DNA of 5,186 nt. Origin: Firmicutes bacterium UBA1426. Lineage in GTDB: Bacteria > Bacillota > Clostridia > Peptostreptococcales > Anaerovoracaceae. The stretch's first letter is position 1. Every line of letters begins with the position of its first letter. A program made the translations under genes and the position numbers. Below are positions 1-5,186 of the stretch, piece by piece. The DNA lies in the NCBI GenBank assembly GCA_002329675.1, contig DCUA01000011.1:6001-11186 (forward strand). The letters are read 5' to 3'. A model generated the notes under the pieces. It saw only the letters and a program-made list of their open reading frames with translations, made no database searches and had not been told where the DNA came from.

Positions 1-686
<686 letters not shown>

Positions 687-688
687 TC

Positions 689-720
689 AATAAAAGGACA
701 CTGTGCATAGTGTCCTTTTA
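689..720 (-). terminator. Intrinsic terminator between tsf and pyrH
   Basis: A 12-bp perfect inverted repeat, TAAAAGGACACT against AGTGTCCTTTTA, encloses a 6-nt loop. On the minus strand the downstream arm ends in TTTTATT, giving the stem plus U-tract of a Rho-independent terminator, 20 bases after the tsf stop codon. Because the arms are A-rich on one side and T-rich on the other it could also act on the plus strand, but no plus-strand gene needs it. It should end most rpsB-tsf transcripts, with pyrH fed by read-through or by its own promoter. Confidence 0.85.
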
Positions 721-750
721 TTATAGCATAGGTCTTTTATTAATTGTTCA
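720..750 (-). promoter_or_regulatory. Candidate extended -10 promoter for pyrH
   Basis: On the minus strand TGCTATAAT (728-720) is a perfect TGN extended -10 plus TATAAT. The best -35 is TGAACA at 750-745, four of six matches to TTGACA, with a long 19-bp spacer, and it lies in the last codons of tsf. The -10 overlaps the first base of the terminator stem at 691-720, so a transcript would begin inside the upstream arm and keep only the inner part of the hairpin. This would give pyrH expression independent of rpsB-tsf. Inferred from sequence only; the AT-rich terminator arm partly explains the match. Confidence 0.45.
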
Positions 751-1654
751 TCTGTTTTGCTACTTCTTCCGCGAAGTTCTCTTCTTTCTTTTCGATGCCT
801 TCGCCTACTTCATAGCGTACCATCTCTATCACCTTCACCGACTTACCCAGCTCTTTAGCGGAATCATCCACATACTGTGCTACGGTGATATCTCCGTTCT
901 TGACGAACTTCTGCTCTAGGAGACAGGTCTCCTTCAGCTCTTTCTTCAGCCTTCCCATAACCATCTTCTCAACAATATCCTGGGGTTTGCCTTCATTCAG
1001 AGCCTGCTGAACCAGAATCCTCTTTTCGCTCTCAATATATTCCGGATCCACATCTTCCTCAGAAATATATCTGGGGCTCATGGATGCAACCTGCATCGCT
1101 ACATCTCTTCCCATTACAGTAACTTCATCAACAGTGGCATCTGTCTTAAGACCGATGATTACTCCGATCTTTCCGCCACCGTGAATGTATCCTACATAGA
1201 CAACTCCGGGTGTGTTGAATTTAACAAACCTGCGGATGCTCATGTTCTCACCGATCTTAGAGATCTTGTTGTTGAGTGCCTCAGTAACGGTACCCTCGTC
1301 TTTATAAGGTAAGGCCATAAAGCCATCCATATCTGCAGTGTAACTGGAAAGCGCCATATCAGCAAGTGTCCGTACAAACTCCACGAATTCCTCGTTCTTT
1401 GCAACAAAGTCGGTCTCAGCATTGACTTCGATAGCGGCGGCAGCACTGCCGTCAGCGGCAAAAGCCAGATCCACCAGGCCTTGAGATGCTACTCTGCCAG
1501 CCTTTTTTGCTGCTTTTGCAAGTCCTTTTTCGCGAAGCAGTTCGATCGCCTTTTCCATATCTCCATCTGTTTCAACCAGAACGTTCTTGCAATCCATCAT
1601 ACCTGCGCCGGTTCTCTCGCGCAGATCTTTTACCATACCAGCGGTAACAGCCAT
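740..1654 (-). CDS. tsf: Translation elongation factor Ts (EF-Ts)
   Basis: Nucleotide exchange factor for EF-Tu: it displaces GDP so that EF-Tu can reload with GTP and carry aminoacyl-tRNA to the ribosome. The product is 304 residues, a little longer than B. subtilis (about 293) or E. coli (283). The N-terminal UBA-like module holds VKDLRERTGAGMMDCKNVL (8-26); the EF-Tu-contacting TDFV motif is at 81-84 and KIGENMSIRRF at 133-143; the C-terminal end carries the usual RYEVGEGIEKKEENFAEEVA. An in-frame GTG two codons upstream (1660) would add two residues, but it is only 3 nt from the AGGAG ribosome site, whereas the ATG at 1654-1652 has a 9-nt spacing and gives the family-typical start MAVTAGMVK. 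It lies 21 bases after rpsB with no promoter or terminator between them, so the two are cotranscribed, and a terminator follows. Confidence 0.97.
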   Translation of the reverse strand: MAVTAGMVKDLRERTGAGMMDCKNVLVETDGDMEKAIELLREKGLAKAAKKAGRVASQGLVDLAFAADGSAAAAIEVNAETDFVAKNEEFVEFVRTLADMALSSYTADMDGFMALPYKDEGTVTEALNNKISKIGENMSIRRFVKFNTPGVVYVGYIHGGGKIGVIIGLKTDATVDEVTVMGRDVAMQVASMSPRYISEEDVDPEYIESEKRILVQQALNEGKPQDIVEKMVMGRLKKELKETCLLEQKFVKNGDITVAQYVDDSAKELGKSVKVIEMVRYEVGEGIEKKEENFAEEVAKQMNN

Positions 1655-1663
1655 GTTCACGAT

Positions 1664-1670
1664 CTCCTTT
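1664..1670 (-). promoter_or_regulatory. Ribosome binding site deciding the tsf start
   Basis: AAAGGAG on the minus strand, in the short gap after the rpsB stop. Its distance to the ATG at 1654 is 9 nt and to the upstream GTG at 1660 only 3 nt, so the ATG is the preferred start. Confidence 0.8.
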
Positions 1671-1675
1671 CAAAA

Positions 1676-2437
1676 CTACTCTTCGTCTGTATCTTCCGAA
1701 TCCATTTCCTCTTCGTCGATCTTCGCTTCCTCAGGTTCTCCCTCGTCAAAGGATTCGCCCTGTTTTGCTTCGATGACTGCATCTGCCATCCTTCCTGCAA
1801 TCAGTTTGACTGCGCGGATCGCATCGTCGTTTGCAGGGATCAGATAGTCAACATCATCCGGATCACAGTTAGTATCTACTATGCCCACAATTGGAATTCC
1901 AAGTATTCTTGCTTCTTTTACTGCAATCTTTTCTTTCTTCGGATCTACAACGAAAACTGCGCCGGGCATGCCCTTCATGTCCTTAATGCCACCGAGGAAC
2001 TTTTCCAGCCTATCCGCTTCTGCTCTCAGCTTGAGGACTTCCTTCTTTGTCAGCGCTTCGAAAGTGCCGTCAGTTTCCATGGCTCTGATTTCACGGAGCC
2101 TGTTGATACGGCCGGAGATGGTCTTATAGTTGGTCAGCATTCCGCCCAACCATCTTTCGTTCACGTAGAACATTCCGCATCTCCTGGCTTCATCGGCAAT
2201 AGCAGCCTGAGCCTGCTTCTTCGTTCCTACGAAGAGAATGGGCTTTCCGGACTCAGCAACTTCCTTCATGAAAGCATAAGCTTCGTCGATTTTCTTCACG
2301 GTCTTCTGCAGATCGATGATGTAGATGCCGTTTCTCTCCGTAAAGATGTATGGAGCCATTTTAGGGTTCCATCTTCTGGTCTGATGGCCGAAATGTACAC
2401 CGGCCTCCAACAGTTGTTTCATTGAAATAATTGACAT
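1676..2437 (-). CDS. rpsB: 30S ribosomal protein S2, with long acidic C-terminal tail
   Basis: Late-assembling small-subunit protein bound between the head and body of the 30S particle; in known systems it helps recruit S1-type function and its own level is controlled. The product is 253 residues. Signature stretches: [19 protein letters not shown] (9-27), GTKKQAQ (71-77), [10 protein letters not shown] (94-103), VDPKKE (164-169), [13 protein letters not shown] (182-194) and IPANDDAI (200-207). The core ends near residue 225. Residues 228-253 form a tail in which 16 of 26 positions are Asp or Glu, which lengthens the protein slightly beyond the B. subtilis size (about 246). The ATG follows GGGAGGT with an 8-nt spacing. 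It is the first gene of the rpsB-tsf unit, driven by a strong promoter through a structured leader, which suggests feedback control like the S2 autoregulation known in E. coli. The S2 identity is certain; the control is inferred. Confidence 0.98.
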   Translation of the reverse strand: MSIISMKQLLEAGVHFGHQTRRWNPKMAPYIFTERNGIYIIDLQKTVKKIDEAYAFMKEVAESGKPILFVGTKKQAQAAIADEARRCGMFYVNERWLGGMLTNYKTISGRINRLREIRAMETDGTFEALTKKEVLKLRAEADRLEKFLGGIKDMKGMPGAVFVVDPKKEKIAVKEARILGIPIVGIVDTNCDPDDVDYLIPANDDAIRAVKLIAGRMADAVIEAKQGESFDEGEPEEAKIDEEEMDSEDTDEE

Positions 2438-2445
2438 TGTTCAAT

Positions 2446-2548
2446 ACCTCCCGGTTTTATTCCTCCACCCTCTGCGATAAACAGCCTTTGCAGGCACCGG
2501 TTTTTCAGCAGAAAGGTGTGTGTTTTTGCGGTCCGCGCCTATCGCAGA
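2446..2548 (-). promoter_or_regulatory. Structured 5' leader of rpsB-tsf, candidate autoregulatory RNA
   Basis: The untranslated leader between the rpsB promoter and its ATG holds a long-range perfect 9-bp helix: TCTGCGATA (RNA 5' arm, 2548-2540) with TATCGCAGA (3' arm, 2479-2471). Directly stacked inside it is GGCGCGG (2539-2533) against CCGGTGCC (2500-2493), six pairs plus a small internal irregularity. A competing hairpin GCC-T-GCAA-A-GGC with a GNRA-type loop uses part of the second helix. CCGGT (2500-2496) can also pair with ACCGG directly 5' of the ribosome site, so two exclusive folds are possible. S2 represses rpsB-tsf through its leader in E. coli; whether this RNA does the same is inference. 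I do not recognise it as a specific catalogued leader family. Confidence 0.6.
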
Positions 2549-2557
2549 CCCTGAAAT

Positions 2558-2586
2558 ACTATACTATATCATCTCCTAAATTGCAA
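2558..2586 (-). promoter_or_regulatory. Strong housekeeping promoter for rpsB-tsf
   Basis: TTGCAA (2586-2581) and TATAGT (2563-2558) are separated by exactly 17 bp on the minus strand, four and five matches to the consensus hexamers. Transcription should begin near 2551, giving a leader of about 115 nt. The promoter lies inside the final codons of the LytTR gene and the -10 covers its TAG stop codon (2561-2559). Confidence 0.75.
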
Positions 2587-2942
2587 GGAAAATTTTCTCT
2601 CAAATACGCCTGATATCGGCCCTTTATTTCAGCGCGCCTCCTCTGGCTGACCGGCAAACGGCGTCCCCCCTCAACTTCCACCATATAGTCTGCAAGTCTT
2701 ATAACCTTGGTCAGGTTCACCTCGTAACTGCCGTGACAGCAGCAAAACCGTCCATCCAGCATTTCGCGTACTTTTTGCATGCTGCCGTTGAAGCTGATTT
2801 TACGTTCCTTTGTGTGCACATGGACCTTCCTGCCTTCGCTCTCGAAGTATAGAATATCGTCTAATTCTATTTTCTCTGTTCCACCTCTGGTTATTACTGC
2901 AAAATGACTTTCTTTATGGTGCCTCCGTGACCTCCTGTCCAA
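2559..2942 (-). CDS. Stand-alone LytTR-family DNA-binding regulator
   Basis: A predicted cytosolic transcription regulator made almost entirely of a LytTR DNA-binding domain, 127 residues from the proposed TTG start. The domain runs from about residue 12 to 115: HFAVITRGGTEKIELDDILY (13-32, the usual strand and D-I-x-Y/F-x-E element), FNGSMQKVREML (51-62), the family signature form CHGSYEVNLTKV (69-80) and LPVSQRRRAEI (96-106). A basic stretch, RRSRRHHK (3-10), precedes it. There is no receiver domain and no partner membrane protein nearby, unlike two-component LytTR regulators or LytTR systems with a membrane inhibitor. I chose TTG at 2942-2940 because AAGGAGG stands 8 nt upstream; an ATG at 3035 would add 31 residues unlike the family, has no ribosome site and abuts the rpoZ terminator. 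Three consecutive cysteines (67-69) and a further Cys120 are notable. Target genes are unknown; its position beside rpsB does not prove it controls it. Confidence 0.85.
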   Translation of the reverse strand: MDRRSRRHHKESHFAVITRGGTEKIELDDILYFESEGRKVHVHTKERKISFNGSMQKVREMLDGRFCCCHGSYEVNLTKVIRLADYMVEVEGGRRLPVSQRRRAEIKGRYQAYLRENFPCNLGDDIV

Positions 2943-2950
2943 AATGACAA

Positions 2951-2957
2951 CCTCCTT
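2951..2957 (-). promoter_or_regulatory. Ribosome binding site fixing the TTG start of the LytTR gene
   Basis: AAGGAGG on the minus strand, a perfect anti-16S match, lies 8 nt before TTG at 2942. No ATG or GTG in this frame lies at a workable distance, while the ATG at 3035 is preceded only by a T/A-rich terminator tail. The site therefore argues for a TTG start. Confidence 0.8.
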
Positions 2958-3041
2958 CCCGTAAACCAATGAGTGTTTGCTGAGTAGATGAACTTTACAT
3001 AGTAATAGACGACATTCGTTTGAATAAAATTGCATAAAATT

Positions 3042-3066
3042 AAAAAACCAGCCTGTAAAGACTGGT
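3042..3066 (-). terminator. Intrinsic terminator after rpoZ
   Basis: On the minus strand ACCAGTCT and AGGCTGGT form an 8-bp stem with one G-U pair and a 4-nt loop (3047-3066). The run of T continues through 3042 and is followed by AATTTT. It begins 18 bases after the rpoZ stop codon and should end the gmk-rpoZ transcript, separating it from the LytTR gene. Confidence 0.92.
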
Positions 3067-3084
3067 CTTATACTTTAGTGCACG

Positions 3085-3276
3085 TTAATCCCTTGCATAG
3101 GTAATCAGATCATCTGCTATTTCATGTACCGCTACACTAACCGGTTTGTCGATATCGATGTCAATCAGTACAGGTTTTCCATCAATGATATCTCTGGCTC
3201 TTTTTGCCGCCAGTATTGCCAGCGTATACCTGCTGTCTGCCTTCTGCTTCATCAACTTTATGGATGGTTCTAACAT
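3085..3276 (-). CDS. rpoZ: RNA polymerase omega subunit
   Basis: Small RNA polymerase subunit that clamps the C-terminal end of beta-prime and aids enzyme assembly and stability. The product is 63 residues, at the short end for the family (commonly about 65-90), but it retains the conserved core: MLEPSI at the start, SRYTLAILAAKRARDI (15-30) and the C-terminal PVSVAVHEIADD (45-56). The ATG has GGGAGG in front with a 7-nt spacing. It starts 21 bases after gmk, in the well-known gmk-rpoZ pairing, and is followed by an intrinsic terminator, so it is the last gene of that unit. Confidence 0.95.
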   Translation of the reverse strand: MLEPSIKLMKQKADSRYTLAILAAKRARDIIDGKPVLIDIDIDKPVSVAVHEIADDLITYARD

Positions 3277-3297
3277 CGCTATTCCTCCCTTTCTCCC

Positions 3298-3906
3298 CTA
3301 AACCTCATCTTTGTATTGTTGGATCAGTTCGTAGATATTCTCGGATACCCTGGAGTGTTCCGCCGTAATGATGGCTTCTACACGGTTAACGGCTTCATCC
3401 AACTCTCCGTTCACTACGCAATAATCGTATTTATCAATGTAAGCCACTTCTTTCAGGGCTTCCCGCATTCTAAGATTAATAGATTCTTCCGTCTCAGAGC
3501 CTCTTCCTGTTATCCGCTTGCGCAGCTCCGCCATGGAAGGGGGCAATATAAAGATGAATTTCCCGGCGGGATAATTTTTCCGGATCTGCATGGCACCCTG
3601 AATATCGATTTCCAGCACCACATCTTTACCCATATCAAGCTGTTCTTTCACTTTATCCTTAGGAGTCCCATAATAGTTTCCGTAAACCTGTGCATATTCC
3701 AGAAACCCGTCTTTAGCCAATTCTTCCTTAAAGGCTTCCTCAGTGGTGAAGTAATAGCTTTCGCCTTCTGTCTCTCCCGGCCTGGGTGCTCTGGTAGTCA
3801 TGGAAACAGACAGGTGAATATCCAACTTCTCGGATAATCTTCTGCAAATAGTTCCTTTTCCGGCACCGGATGGTCCGGACACTACGAAGAGCAAGCCCTT
3901 GTACAT
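3298..3906 (-). CDS. gmk: Guanylate kinase
   Basis: Phosphorylates GMP (and dGMP) to the diphosphate with ATP, an essential step in GTP and dGTP supply and in recycling guanine nucleotides. The product is 202 residues, the normal family length. The ATP-binding P-loop GPSGAGKGT is at 11-19. The GMP-binding region carries S35, TTRAPRPGE (37-45), Y52, NYYGT (77-81) and the acidic EIDIQGA (99-105). The lid region has R131 and GRGSE (134-138), with the conserved arginines of NLRMRE (144-149). The ATG at 3906 follows AGTGAGG with a 7-nt spacing. A strong promoter lies between it and yicC, and rpoZ follows 21 bases downstream, so gmk and rpoZ form one transcription unit. All expected catalytic residues are present. 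Confidence 0.98.
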   Translation of the reverse strand: MYKGLLFVVSGPSGAGKGTICRRLSEKLDIHLSVSMTTRAPRPGETEGESYYFTTEEAFKEELAKDGFLEYAQVYGNYYGTPKDKVKEQLDMGKDVVLEIDIQGAMQIRKNYPAGKFIFILPPSMAELRKRITGRGSETEESINLRMREALKEVAYIDKYDYCVVNGELDEAVNRVEAIITAEHSRVSENIYELIQQYKDEV

Positions 3907-3985
3907 TTATATTCCTCACTTATCTATGCGACGCTGTAAAGTCCCGGGGATCCTGCCCCACTCAATTCAGTATATCAATTCGAAT

Positions 3986-4001
3986 TTATAGTATACTATA
4001 A
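3986..4001. repeat. 16-bp perfect palindrome over the gmk -10 region
   Basis: TTATAGTATACTATAA is its own reverse complement across all 16 bases. It contains the whole -10 hexamer (3990-3995) of the gmk promoter. A symmetrical site in this place could be an operator for a dimeric repressor, or simply AT-rich promoter sequence. No regulator is implied by the window. Confidence 0.6.
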
Positions 4002-4018
4002 TTCCAGATGGCTTTCAA
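3990..4018 (-). promoter_or_regulatory. Strong housekeeping promoter for gmk-rpoZ
   Basis: TTGAAA (4018-4013) and TATACT (3995-3990) are exactly 17 bp apart on the minus strand, each matching the consensus at four to five of six positions. The -35 begins 8 bases after the yicC stop. The start point should lie near 3983, giving a leader of about 77 nt that contains a small GGGG/CCCC hairpin (3946-3959) but no U-tract. No intrinsic terminator is seen between yicC and this promoter, so yicC read-through may also reach gmk. Confidence 0.8.
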
Positions 4019-4025
4019 GAATAAT

Positions 4026-4910
4026 CTATTCGATATTTTGAACCTGCTCACGGATCTTCTCGATCTCGCTCTTCATCTCCAGCACGTAATTGGTAATTGT
4101 GATATCGTTGGCCTTGGATCCTATGGTGTTTGTTTCCCGGTTCATCTCCTGCACCAGAAAGTCCAGCTTCTTTCCATCAGGCTGATTGCTCTCGGTGATG
4201 ATATGCTCCAGCTGGGAAATATGGCTGTTCAGCCGAACCAATTCCTCCGTAATATTGGACTTGTCCGCATATAATGCAGCCTCCAGGGCGATCCTGTCCT
4301 CAGGGATCTCTACCGCATTGTCCAGAAGATCAGCGATTCTCTCCTGCAGCTTTGCTTTATAAGCCAGTGCTACCTGTGGAGCCTGTACGCTGATTTTATC
4401 TGACATGCTGCGGATCAGATTTCCACGCATTATAATGTCCTCTGCCAGCTTCTTACCTTCTGCTATTCTCATCTCGTCAAGCCTCGTTGCGGCTTCACGA
4501 ACGGGTATGGCCAGGCTTTCATATATTGCCTCTTCGTCTTCCACATCCGGCACCGCTTTCAACACGTCGGGAAGCGAAGCCAGAAACGGCAGGCTGATCT
4601 CTCCCGTAAGCGAGAAGCTGCGCTGCAATTCCTTAAGATTATTGTAGTATTGCCCCGCCACCATCGTGTTTAATCGGATATTTGTGTCGTCCTCTGTGAG
4701 ATTCTCCACCATGATAGAAAGATCCACCTTGCCTCTCCTGGCAAAATTCTTCACGATGGCTTTCAGCTTTTCCTCAGCAAAAGAGTATCTTCTGGGCATC
4801 TTCACCGTAATATCACTGTATCTGTGATTTACAGCCCTTACCTCTACGACTATGTTCCTTTTTCCGTCACTGTATTCACTTCTGCCGAAGCCTGTCATGC
4901 TCTTTATCAT
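4026..4910 (-). CDS. yicC: YicC/YloC-family endoribonuclease-type protein
   Basis: Member of the YicC/YloC family, widespread in bacteria; the E. coli protein has been reported as an endoribonuclease involved in small-RNA turnover, so a role in RNA decay is likely but not shown for this copy. The product is 294 residues, normal for the family. The N-terminal domain opens with the hallmark MIKSMTGFGR (1-10) and continues with EVRAVNHRYSDI (23-34) and RGKVDLSI (59-66). The C-terminal domain (formerly DUF1732) carries ALYADKSNITEELVRLNSH (212-230) and the strongly conserved segment from GKKLDFLVQEMNRE (246-259) to NTIGSKAND (261-269). The tail is helical, with heptad-like Leu/Ile spacing. The ATG follows AAGGAG with a 5-nt spacing. 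It sits ahead of gmk as in many Firmicutes, but remA, present between them in B. subtilis, is missing. A structured inverted-repeat element lies directly upstream. Confidence 0.95.
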   Translation of the reverse strand: MIKSMTGFGRSEYSDGKRNIVVEVRAVNHRYSDITVKMPRRYSFAEEKLKAIVKNFARRGKVDLSIMVENLTEDDTNIRLNTMVAGQYYNNLKELQRSFSLTGEISLPFLASLPDVLKAVPDVEDEEAIYESLAIPVREAATRLDEMRIAEGKKLAEDIIMRGNLIRSMSDKISVQAPQVALAYKAKLQERIADLLDNAVEIPEDRIALEAALYADKSNITEELVRLNSHISQLEHIITESNQPDGKKLDFLVQEMNRETNTIGSKANDITITNYVLEMKSEIEKIREQVQNIE

Positions 4911-4938
4911 ATATTCTCCTTAATTTGTACTGCATTCG

Positions 4939-5074
4939 ATCCATATCGTGCCATGGGGTTTCGCCCCTGCTCAGTAGCTGGCGCGCTACGTGCCTACGAT
5001 TTAGACGGCCCGTCTTATCAGGCAGGCACTTGCTTGCCATTCGCCGTGGCGCAACCCCATGGCACAATATGGAT
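4939..5074 (-). repeat. 136-bp inverted-repeat element upstream of yicC; structured RNA or MITE-like repeat
   Basis: Arms 4939-4964 and 5049-5074 pair over 26 positions with two non-Watson-Crick positions; one of these becomes a G-U pair only in minus-strand RNA. The arm core GTGCCATGGGGTT is perfectly matched. Inside are GTAGC/GCTAC (4974-4978 with 4985-4989), directly abutting GTGCCT/AGGCAC (4990-4995 with 5024-5029), which encloses the hairpin AGACG-GCC-CGTCT (5003-5015). GGCAGGC/GCTTGCC (5021-5027 with 5032-5038) is an alternative. The element ends 28 bases before the yicC ATG and has no U-tract, so it is not a terminator. It codes for nothing recognisable. It may be a leader RNA of yicC or a copy of a non-autonomous repeat; AT on each side is too short to prove a target duplication. 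Confidence 0.75.
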
Positions 5075-5145
5075 AATTTCCGCTTTGGTGGATAAATCCT
5101 TAAATCAGCTTTAGATGCCTTTTACAATCCATGCTATCATATGGT

Positions 5146-5174
5146 ATTATACATTTAACGCATAAAATAATCTA
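5146..5174 (-). promoter_or_regulatory. Candidate promoter reading toward yicC
   Basis: A perfect TATAAT occurs on the minus strand at 5151-5146. The best-spaced -35 (17 bp) is TAGATT at 5174-5169, only three of six matches. Transcription would start near 5139 and produce a leader of about 230 nt that includes the whole inverted-repeat element. The surrounding 5075-5186 is AT-rich and shows no gene or other clear signal. Confidence 0.45.
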
Positions 5175-5186
5175 TATTTTCTTTAT

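Noticed and set aside
1658..1660. GTG as start of tsf
   Set aside because: Only 3 nt from the ribosome site; the ATG two codons later has proper spacing and gives the usual EF-Ts N-terminus.
1481..2425. Long plus-strand open frame of 314 codons
   Set aside because: It lies antisense across the 5' part of tsf and most of rpsB, both unmistakable. Its translation is rich in Phe, Cys, His and Ser with no recognisable domain, and it has no ribosome site.
3033..3035. ATG as start of the LytTR gene
   Set aside because: No ribosome site, directly after the terminator T-run, and the added 31 residues do not resemble the family.
3316..3837. Plus-strand open frame of 173 codons
   Set aside because: Wholly antisense to gmk, whose catalytic motifs are complete; no domain or ribosome site.
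3946..3959. GGGG/CCCC hairpin between yicC and gmk as a terminator
   Set aside because: The stem is short, no T-run follows on either strand, and it lies downstream of the gmk promoter, so it is part of the gmk leader.
4876..5067. 63-codon minus-strand frame overlapping the start of yicC
   Set aside because: It reads through the inverted-repeat element and overlaps the yicC start out of frame; basic, low-complexity product without family features and no ribosome site.
4939..5074. tRNA, T-box or CRISPR reading of the inverted-repeat region
   Set aside because: No T-loop, CCA end, anticodon-like arm or T-box sequence is visible, and there is no array of evenly spaced direct repeats; the pairing is one long terminal stem with inner branches.

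Overview
The window carries seven protein genes, all on the minus strand, so transcription runs from high to low coordinates. Most are core information-processing genes. The families (RpoZ, Gmk, YicC/YloC, S2, EF-Ts, UMP kinase), the AAGGAGG-type ribosome binding sites, the TTGNNA/TATANT promoters and a stand-alone LytTR regulator all fit a moderate-GC Firmicute. A clostridial (Eubacteriales) genome is the best guess; genus cannot be judged. It reads as ordinary chromosome, with no transposase, phage or plasmid gene.

Layout in the direction of transcription: (1) 5186-4911 is a gene-free stretch with a candidate promoter near its right end and a 136-bp inverted-repeat element (4939-5074) just ahead of yicC. 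(2) yicC (4910-4026) is an RNase-like housekeeping gene. (3) A strong promoter, whose -10 lies in a 16-bp perfect palindrome, precedes gmk (3906-3298) and rpoZ (3276-3085), and an intrinsic terminator (3066-3042) closes that unit. (4) A small LytTR DNA-binding protein is best started at a TTG at 2942. (5) A second strong promoter lies inside the 3' end of the LytTR gene. It feeds a leader of about 115 nt with long-range base pairing, then rpsB (2437-1676) and tsf (1654-740). (6) A terminator hairpin (720-691) overlaps a possible extended -10 promoter. (7) pyrH (659 to the left edge) lacks only its C-terminal end.

The genes join two conserved neighbourhoods, yicC-gmk-rpoZ and rpsB-tsf-pyrH, with the LytTR gene at the junction. 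Together they serve translation (S2, EF-Ts), nucleotide supply (GMP and UMP kinases), RNA polymerase assembly (omega) and RNA turnover (YicC). remA, which sits between yloC and gmk in Bacillus subtilis, is absent here.

The non-coding parts hold the most novelty. They are the multi-branched inverted-repeat element before yicC, the rpsB leader fold, and the promoter/terminator overlap before pyrH. No defence, CRISPR or mobile gene system is visible.
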